From NCBI GenBank assembly GCA_034659855.1, contig JAYEIA010000148.1:1-10406 (forward strand): DNA of 10,406 nucleotides, read 5' to 3'. A program made the position numbers and the translations under genes. Origin of the DNA: JAYEIA01 sp034659855. GTDB taxonomy: Bacteria; Bacteroidota; Bacteroidia; Bacteroidales; JAADGE01. This document shows positions 6,227 through 10,406 of this stretch, in pieces; position 1 is the first letter of the stretch, and each line of letters begins with the position of its first letter. Below the pieces are notes generated by a model. That model worked only from the letters and a program-made list of their open reading frames with translations, had not been told where the DNA came from and ran no database searches.

Positions 6227-6277
6227 GACGGAACAAGTAACATGTTGTATAACATGCGATGCTTTATTGTTCCGGTC
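6227..6277. repeat. Nested inverted repeat
   Basis: The outer arms CGGAACAA (6229-6236) and TTGTTCCG (6267-6274) are exact complements and extend to GAC/GTC at 6227-6229 and 6275-6277 with a one-base bulge. Inside lies a second perfect hairpin, CATGTT-GTAT-AACATG (6241-6256). Two stems, one inside the other, within 51 nt is more than expected by chance. The element could be an RNA structure, a remnant transposon end or a protein-binding site. Confidence 0.45.
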
Positions 6278-6461
6278 AGAAATTTCTATGAAAAAATCAT
6301 AAACTTTTGAAGCCTGAAATTCAGGATATAAAAAAAATATTAATTACATTTTTAATTTTTGTCTGACTTTGGTATAATTTATGCGTAACTAATTTCTATA
6401 AAACATGACATTTAAATAATTATCATTTTACTAAATGTTAAGTAGATTTGTAAAGCTTTTG

Positions 6462-6469
6462 TATCTTTG
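6462..6469 (+). promoter_or_regulatory. Candidate -7 box for the XRE regulator
   Basis: TATCTTTG is a textbook Bacteroidetes -7 box, followed by a T/C-rich stretch. A TTA at 6438-6440 lies at suitable -33 spacing, though it is not the preferred TTG. It would give a leader of roughly 175 nt before the ATG at 6651. A weaker second possibility is TTTG at 6575-6578 with TACACTTT at 6595-6602, closer to the gene. Confidence 0.5.
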
Positions 6470-6650
6470 TTTCCCTTTCGGGGCAAGGTGAAGTAATAAA
6501 AACACTGCAACCTTCTGTTTGTCAAAGATTTTGTTTTTTGGTAAATAAAAATGTAAAGAATAATTAAAAAATAATTTGCGGGGAGTGATAATGGTACACT
6601 TTTTGAAATTATAGGAAAAGAAACATTGCAAAACATCTAAAAATATTAAC

Positions 6651-6860
6651 ATGGAAAATACAATTCGAGTAGAACGAGCAAAGAAAAAAATAACTCAAGC
6701 ACAGCTTGCAGATAAGGTTCATGTATCTCGTCAGACAATTCATGCAATTGAAACCGGGAAGTTTGTTCCTTCGACTCTACTTGCACTTAAAATTGCAAAA
6801 TACTTTGAAATTAAGTTGGAAGAACTCTTCAAATTAGATGATACTGATCTTGAAAAGTAG
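6651..6860 (+). CDS. Small XRE-family helix-turn-helix transcriptional regulator
   Basis: A 69-aa protein consisting almost only of a Cro/C1-type HTH domain. MENTIRVERAKKKITQAQLADKVHVSRQTIHAIETGKFVPS shows the five-helix layout: helix 2 TQAQLADKV, recognition helix SRQTIHAIETG, then STLLALKIAKYFEIKLEELFKLDD. The length and the LEELFKL ending match the compact XRE regulators (YozG-like) found across Firmicutes and Bacteroidetes, often next to a small membrane-protein gene. No such partner follows here; downstream there is only a 7-codon ORF with a strong RBS, then a terminator. It should bind DNA as a dimer and probably regulates itself or neighbours, but its targets cannot be read from the sequence. 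The start is set by the ATG directly before the HTH, with an A-rich upstream region. Confidence 0.9.
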   Translation: MENTIRVERAKKKITQAQLADKVHVSRQTIHAIETGKFVPSTLLALKIAKYFEIKLEELFKLDDTDLEK

Positions 6861-6910
6861 TATTTATAAATTAAATATATCGGTTTGAATTTGGATATTA
6901 CTACTATTAT

Positions 6911-6952
6911 AGGAGGGGAACAGCGGTAATGATTATTTTTATGCCGAAATAA
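6911..6952 (+). other. Tiny ORF (7 codons) behind a strong Shine-Dalgarno sequence
   Basis: AGGAGGGG (6911-6918) is followed 10 nt later by ATG at 6929 and an ORF MIIFMPK ending at TAA (6950-6952). A near-perfect Shine-Dalgarno is unusual beside the A-rich leaders of the other genes here. It sits just after the XRE gene and before the terminator. It may be a remnant of a lost partner gene or a coincidence; expression as a peptide is unproven. Confidence 0.25.
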
Positions 6953-6977
6953 AGCGGCTGAGTTTGAGAAAAAAAAT

Positions 6978-7004
6978 AACCCGTACAATATATTTGTACG
7001 GGTT
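6978..7004 (-). terminator. Rho-independent terminator of ahcY, probably bidirectional
   Basis: A perfect 11-bp stem, AACCCGTACAA (6978-6988) and TTGTACGGGTT (6994-7004), surrounds a 5-nt loop. On the minus strand it begins 22 nt after the ahcY stop codon and runs into TTATTTTTTTT (6967-6977 on the plus strand), a strong U-tract. On the plus strand it ends GGGTTTTCT, so it could also stop transcription from the XRE gene. Confidence 0.9.
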
Positions 7005-7026
7005 TTCTGTTCATAGATATTTTTCG

Positions 7027-8442
7027 TTAATATCTGTAATGTTCTGCTTTAAACGGACCGTTTTTTGGAATTCCGAGATATTCAACTTGTTCATCTGTCA
7101 TTTCAGTCAGTTTAATTCCTACATGGCTGAGGTGAAGCCTGGCAACCTCTTCGTCGAGATGTTTCGGCAAACGATATACTCCGTTTTCATAATCATTTTT
7201 CCACAATTCAATTTGTGCCAACACTTGATTGCTGAATGAGTTACTCATAACAAAAGAGGGGTGTCCTGTGGCATTGCCGAGGTTTACAAGCCTTCCGTCG
7301 GAGAGTAGTATTATGGAGTGTCCGTCGGGAAATTTGTATTGATCCACTTGATCTTTTATATTGATTTTCTCAATTCCGTCAAATTTCTTCAGCTTTTGAA
7401 CTTGTATCTCATTATCAAAATGACCGATATTACAAACAATGGAATTATCATTCATTCTTTCCATATGGTCAATGGTGAGCACGTCACGATTACCGGTGGT
7501 TGTTACAAAGATATTTCCTTCATCCAAAGCATCTTCTACCGTTTTTACTTCAAAACCTTCCATAGAAGCTTGAAGTGCACAAATCGGGTCAATTTCTGTT
7601 ACAATAACTCTTGCTCCATAGCCTTTCATTGATTTTGCAGAACCTTTGCCTACATCACCGTATCCGCAAATAACAACGATTTTGCCGGCGAGCATAATAT
7701 CGGTAGCTCTTTTTATCCCGTCAGCCAATGACTCTCGGCAACCGTAGGTGTTGTCGAATTTAGATTTAGTTACGGAGTCGTTGACATTAATTGCCGGAAA
7801 AACCAATTGGCCTTTTTCGTGCAATTGGTACAACCGGTGGACTCCCGTAGTGGTTTCTTCAGAAACTCCTTTAAGTGTTTTTACGGCTCTGTGCCATGTT
7901 TTTGAATCTTCTTGGAGCGTGGTTTTCAGAATCTTCAGTAATTCTTGTTCATCTTCAGCTTCAGCTTTAACATCAAGAATTGACGGGTCTTTTTCGGCTT
8001 CATGACCTTTAAGAACCATTAATGAGGCATCACCGCCGTCATCTACAATTAGATCCGGTCCGTTGCCGTCCGGAAAAGACAAAGCTTGCTTTGCTGCCCA
8101 CCAGTACTCTTCCATAGTTTCTCCTTTCCAGGCAAACACAGGAACACCGGTTTTGGCAATGGCCGCAGCGGCATGGTCTTGAGTAGAGTATATGTTACAA
8201 CTTGCCCATCGGACATCTGCCCCAAGTGTTGTCAGGGTCTCAATAAGTACGGCCGTCTGAATTGTCATATGCAGTGAACCGGTTATTTTGGCTCCTTTTA
8301 ACGGTTTTTCTGTTCCGTATTTTTCTCGAAGTTGCATGAGACCGGGCATTTCTGCTTCTGCAAGATTAATCTCTTTTCGTCCCCAATCAGCAAGGCTTAA
8401 GTCTTTAACCTTGTATGGTAAATTTTTTGTGTCTGTTGTCAT
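7027..8442 (-). CDS. ahcY: Adenosylhomocysteinase (S-adenosyl-L-homocysteine hydrolase)
   Basis: A 471-aa protein that reversibly hydrolyses S-adenosylhomocysteine to adenosine and homocysteine, clearing the methylation by-product and feeding methionine regeneration in the cytoplasm. Substrate-domain motifs include ITGSLHMTIQTAVLIETL (53-70), NIYSTQDHAAAAIA (83-96), IVDDGGDAS (132-140), E196 in SEETTTGVHRLY, and K226/D230 in NDSVTKSKFDNTYG. The NAD-binding Rossmann motif GYGDVGKG is at 260-267, followed by ARVIVTEIDPICALQA; NIGHFDNEI carries H341. The C-terminus is the canonical GPFKAEHYRY, with K465 and Y469 that reach the NAD of the neighbouring subunit. It has the insert of about 40 residues (roughly 148-190) typical of the long bacterial form compared with human (432 aa). 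It is monocistronic with its own terminator, and no other methionine-cycle gene is adjacent. All expected active-site residues are present. Confidence 0.98.
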   Translation of the reverse strand: MTTDTKNLPYKVKDLSLADWGRKEINLAEAEMPGLMQLREKYGTEKPLKGAKITGSLHMTIQTAVLIETLTTLGADVRWASCNIYSTQDHAAAAIAKTGVPVFAWKGETMEEYWWAAKQALSFPDGNGPDLIVDDGGDASLMVLKGHEAEKDPSILDVKAEAEDEQELLKILKTTLQEDSKTWHRAVKTLKGVSEETTTGVHRLYQLHEKGQLVFPAINVNDSVTKSKFDNTYGCRESLADGIKRATDIMLAGKIVVICGYGDVGKGSAKSMKGYGARVIVTEIDPICALQASMEGFEVKTVEDALDEGNIFVTTTGNRDVLTIDHMERMNDNSIVCNIGHFDNEIQVQKLKKFDGIEKINIKDQVDQYKFPDGHSIILLSDGRLVNLGNATGHPSFVMSNSFSNQVLAQIELWKNDYENGVYRLPKHLDEEVARLHLSHVGIKLTEMTDEQVEYLGIPKNGPFKAEHYRY

Positions 8443-8900
8443 AAATGTAAAATTAAATTCGATGCGAAATTACACTTTTATGCTGAAATGTTTAGAAATA
8501 TCATTTTTATTTTTCTAAATTGGTGGTTATTGTATGATTATTAGTCGATTGTCTTATTACTATCTTTTGATAAGCATTTTCTTTGCGGCTGATTATGTTT
8601 AATAATCAACAATTTCCCAATGATTATTTTATGAAATTTACTGTCAATTTATCCGGAATAATTCAGGAATTAATAATAACTTCAATGAAAGTGTCTGTAT
8701 ATTAACCTATTGATTGCTTCTCTGCAAAAAGTGATGATAGCTAAATTTGAGCTATTTTATTTTTTAAACTTATCGTTACAATATCAATTCAATCAATATT
8801 TTATACTGCTTTCTACTGAAAGTTTATGAATAATTGAGCTTAGGATTATAAGGCAGCAAATCATATTTCGGGGTAAAATAGAATCTCAGTTTTTTTATTA

Positions 8901-8908
8901 TACCTTTG
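8901..8908 (+). promoter_or_regulatory. Promoter -7 box of the tamB-like gene
   Basis: TACCTTTG followed by CG matches TAnnTTTG exactly and lies 70-80 nt upstream of the gene. The -33 region is not clear; a T7 run sits at 8891-8897. Confidence 0.55.
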
Positions 8909-8930
8909 CGAGAATATTTGAATGTATTAT

Positions 8931-8950
8931 ATTGCCTTATATTGCCTTAT
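8931..8950. repeat. Tandem 10-bp duplication in the tamB-like leader
   Basis: ATTGCCTTAT is repeated exactly back to back (8931-8940, 8941-8950), with a partial third ATT after it. It lies between the -7 box and the start codon, so it should be transcribed in the 5' leader. Copy number at such repeats can vary by slippage. Confidence 0.7.
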
Positions 8951-8977
8951 ATTTTACGAGAGTAATATGAACCAATT

Positions 8978-10406
8978 ATGTTTTACAGAATGATTTCAGC
9001 AAACAACATATTCAGGCGGGTTTTAAAAATTACGCTTACAACTTTTGCTGTACTTTTCTTTTTCTTTTTCAGCCTTGTTTTAGTATTGAAAAGTAGTAAG
9101 GTTCAGACTTACTTGACCCAAAAAATATCCACCTATTTGTCCAATGAATACCATACGGTTGTTTCCGCCGGAAATGTCAATGTTAGTTTGCTCCATGGTT
9201 TGATAATAAAGCAGTTATATATAGAAGACAGGCATAAAGACACCTTATTATATGTTGATTATCTTGGCGTATTCCCGAAAAATTTTCCGCGTTCTGCCTC
9301 GAATATAAATTTCAGAAGTATTTCGGTTGAGGGTCTGTATCTCAATGCTTATATGCAAGCCGACAGTTTAATGAACTATCAGTTTATTGCAGATTATTTT
9401 TCGAGTGAAGAAGAAACTGACAGCAGTTCAATGATTCTGAAGTGCAAAAATTTTGAAATCAAAGACAGTAGAATAGCCTACAAAAAGATTAATTCGGATA
9501 CTTTGCCGGGGATTAATTATGATGATTTACTTCTGAGTAATATCAATCTCAGTATTTCTGATTTTGAAATGAAAGATGATGTCTATTCCTATTCAGAAGT
9601 TGATTTATCCTTAAAAGAGCAGTGTGGCTTTGAATTGAACTCCCTTTTATTTGAGAATGGCCGTGTGGGTTCGGACGGAATTAAACATAGCTTGTTCTCG
9701 TTAAAGACCCCGAATTCAAATTTTTCGGCTAATAATTTATACTTTTTGTTTAATTCATGGGAAGATTTTAATTCGTTCAGCGAACAAGTCAAGTTCAATG
9801 CGGTTTTTCCTGAAAACAATTATCTTTCATCAAAAGACATCAATGTTTTTTTAAGCGATACAATCTCGGGAATAGAAAAAACTTATCTTACCGGCAGAGT
9901 TGGCGGAAGTGTTAATAATATTTGGTTTAGTGATTTTCGTTTGCGTGCAGGAGATTTGTTTTATTTAGATACGGATGCCCGCTTGGTGAATATGGCAAAT
10001 TCTGATTCCATGGGATTCGATACAAAAGTCAATCAACTGATGGTGGATACCCGGAAGCTGTCAAGATTGAAATTGTCAAACGCTGACTCGGCATTGATTC
10101 CGATGCCTGAAGAACTCATAAGACTCGGAGTCGTTAGATACAAAGGTGAAACATCCGGAACTCGAAATGATTTTTTTACCATGGGGGAATTCTCCGGAGC
10201 ATTCGGAAAATTGGACTTAAGATTTACGGGGGGTAAGGATGAGCAGAGAGAATTATTTTTGTACGGACAAATAGTAGGCCAAAGAATTAACTTGAGTAAA
10301 ATTCTTGCCAACGAAGATTTAGGAGTGGTGAGTATGCAACAGGATATTGATTTTACTCTGACCAAAGAGGATAAGATAGAATTTGAAACCGGAGGAACAA
10401 TTGACA
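8978..10406 (+). CDS. TamB/AsmA-like envelope protein, N-terminal part only
   Basis: Open from ATG 8978 (MFYRMISANNIFRR) to the window edge, 476 codons with no stop. An in-frame ATG at 8990 is an equally possible start; neither has a strong RBS. A short basic N-terminus precedes one transmembrane helix (about residues 15-37, ITLTTFAVLFFFFFSLVLVL), the topology of an inner-membrane anchor with a large periplasmic body. After it, KVQTYLTQKISTYLSNEYHT and the pattern of gene-product-of-interest strands (VNVSLLHGLIIKQLYIEDRH, DTLLYVDYLGV) match the start of Bacteroidetes TamB-domain proteins, as does LIRLGVVRYKGETSG further on. Full proteins exceed 1,300 residues and end in a TamB (DUF490) domain, which would lie outside the window. 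TamB-family proteins form long hydrophobic grooves that carry phospholipid, or help insert outer-membrane proteins. The call rests on the N-terminus only. Confidence 0.8.
   Translation, partial: MFYRMISANNIFRRVLKITLTTFAVLFFFFFSLVLVLKSSKVQTYLTQKISTYLSNEYHTVVSAGNVNVSLLHGLIIKQLYIEDRHKDTLLYVDYLGVFPKNFPRSASNINFRSISVEGLYLNAYMQADSLMNYQFIADYFSSEEETDSSSMILKCKNFEIKDSRIAYKKINSDTLPGINYDDLLLSNINLSISDFEMKDDVYSYSEVDLSLKEQCGFELNSLLFENGRVGSDGIKHSLFSLKTPNSNFSANNLYFLFNSWEDFNSFSEQVKFNAVFPENNYLSSKDINVFLSDTISGIEKTYLTGRVGGSVNNIWFSDFRLRAGDLFYLDTDARLVNMANSDSMGFDTKVNQLMVDTRKLSRLKLSNADSALIPMPEELIRLGVVRYKGETSGTRNDFFTMGEFSGAFGKLDLRFTGGKDEQRELFLYGQIVGQRINLSKILANEDLGVVSMQQDIDFTLTKEDKIEFETGGTID

Larger units (their letters stand above)
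5973..6650. other. 678-bp intergenic stretch with structured segments, no confident gene
   Basis: This lies between the divergent yifB and XRE genes. Open frames on the minus strand (for example 6001-6255 and 6412-6652) lack coding character or homology that I recognise, and run through inverted repeats. The segment around 6070-6280 is noticeably more GC-rich than its surroundings and contains a 15-bp stem-loop, a small GC hairpin near 6137-6157 and a nested inverted repeat. Candidate promoters flank it for yifB (5996-6003) and the XRE gene (6462-6469). Confidence 0.6.
8443..8977. other. 535-bp intergenic stretch between divergent ahcY and tamB-like genes
   Basis: Very AT-rich, with stops in all frames and no coding character. 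Near ahcY the minus strand has TAATTTCG (8465-8472), one base off the TAnnTTTG -7 box and about 22 nt before the ATG, a possible ahcY promoter. A weak hairpin ATAGCT/AGCTAT (8737-8755) precedes a T-rich run but follows no gene. Near the right end are the tamB-like promoter and a short tandem repeat. I see no riboswitch-like structure. Confidence 0.6.

Noticed and set aside
6001..6255. 84-codon ORF on the minus strand between yifB and the XRE gene
   Set aside because: It runs through the inverted repeats, has no recognisable domain and no RBS, and its composition looks like translated repeat sequence.
6373..6378. TATAAT, resembling an E. coli -10 box
   Set aside because: The Bacteroidetes primary sigma factor uses TAnnTTTG instead, and no gene follows at a suitable distance. 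It is expected by chance in AT-rich DNA.
6412..6652. Overlapping minus-strand ORFs of 73-74 codons upstream of the XRE gene
   Set aside because: Low-complexity Phe/Ile/Leu/Lys-rich translations of AT-rich spacer, in two overlapping frames, antisense to the likely XRE leader.
7318..8518. Several plus-strand ORFs inside ahcY
   Set aside because: ahcY on the minus strand is unmistakable end to end; these are antisense reading frames without family motifs. The same applies to the ORFs opposite elbB and yifB.
8443..8600. Possible SAH or SAM riboswitch ahead of ahcY
   Set aside because: The best promoter candidate lies only about 22 nt before the ATG, and I see no conserved multi-stem layout or GC-rich stems in the leader.
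8737..8765. Hairpin ATAGCT/AGCTAT followed by a T-rich run, resembling a terminator
   Set aside because: The stem is only 6 bp and AT-rich, and no gene ends upstream of it on the plus strand.
9589..10365. Minus-strand ORFs opposite the tamB-like gene
   Set aside because: The plus strand is open and coherent throughout, and the antisense frames show no motifs or starts.
1..10406. CRISPR array, tRNA or rRNA gene, phage or toxin-antitoxin module
   Set aside because: No regularly spaced repeats, no cloverleaf-like or rRNA sequence, and no integrase, Cas or toxin-like product. The lone XRE gene has no adjacent toxin gene.

Overview
This 10.4 kb stretch is AT-rich chromosome from a member of the Bacteroidetes (Bacteroidota). 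Two things support that. Several genes are preceded by sequences matching the Bacteroidetes sigma-A -7 box TAnnTTTG (TATCTTTG, TACCTTTG, TACTTTTG), mostly without strong Shine-Dalgarno sequences. The gene set also fits: a very long TamB-like protein, YifB/ComM, a long-form adenosylhomocysteinase, ElbB and small lipoproteins. I cannot place the organism below phylum.

Layout from left to right. (1) 1-957, minus: the first 319 residues of a receiver-PAS-PAS signalling protein that continues off the left edge. (2) 958-1408: non-coding, with a 141-bp element bounded by 21-nt near-perfect inverted repeats that looks like a small non-autonomous transposon (MITE-like). (3) 1409-2582, minus: a two-gene unit in which a thioredoxin-fold lipoprotein with a CxxS active site overlaps a transglutaminase-like protein by 11 nt. 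(4) 2651-3307, plus: ElbB, divergent from that unit. (5) 3308-3845: a 538-bp non-coding stretch rich in short repeats. (6) 3846-4427, plus: an unrecognised lipoprotein with a good promoter. (7) 4434-5972, minus: YifB/ComM AAA+ protein, convergent with the lipoprotein gene across only 6 bp. (8) 5973-6650: a long gap containing an RNA-like stem-loop with G-U pairs and a nested inverted repeat. (9) 6651-6860, plus: a 69-aa XRE-family helix-turn-helix regulator, followed by a tiny ORF with an unusually strong ribosome-binding site. (10) 6978-7004: a strong, probably bidirectional terminator. (11) 7027-8442, minus: adenosylhomocysteinase. (12) 8443-8977: non-coding. (13) 8978 to the right edge, plus: the N-terminal part of a TamB/AsmA-like envelope protein.

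The genes are mostly single transcription units with housekeeping or envelope roles, and no multi-gene pathway is evident. The only clear operon is the thioredoxin-like/transglutaminase-like pair. I see no phage, plasmid, CRISPR, tRNA or rRNA, and no convincing new defence or biosynthetic system. The parts most worth a second look are non-coding: the MITE-like element, the structured sequence upstream of yifB, and the repeat-rich leader of the orphan lipoprotein.
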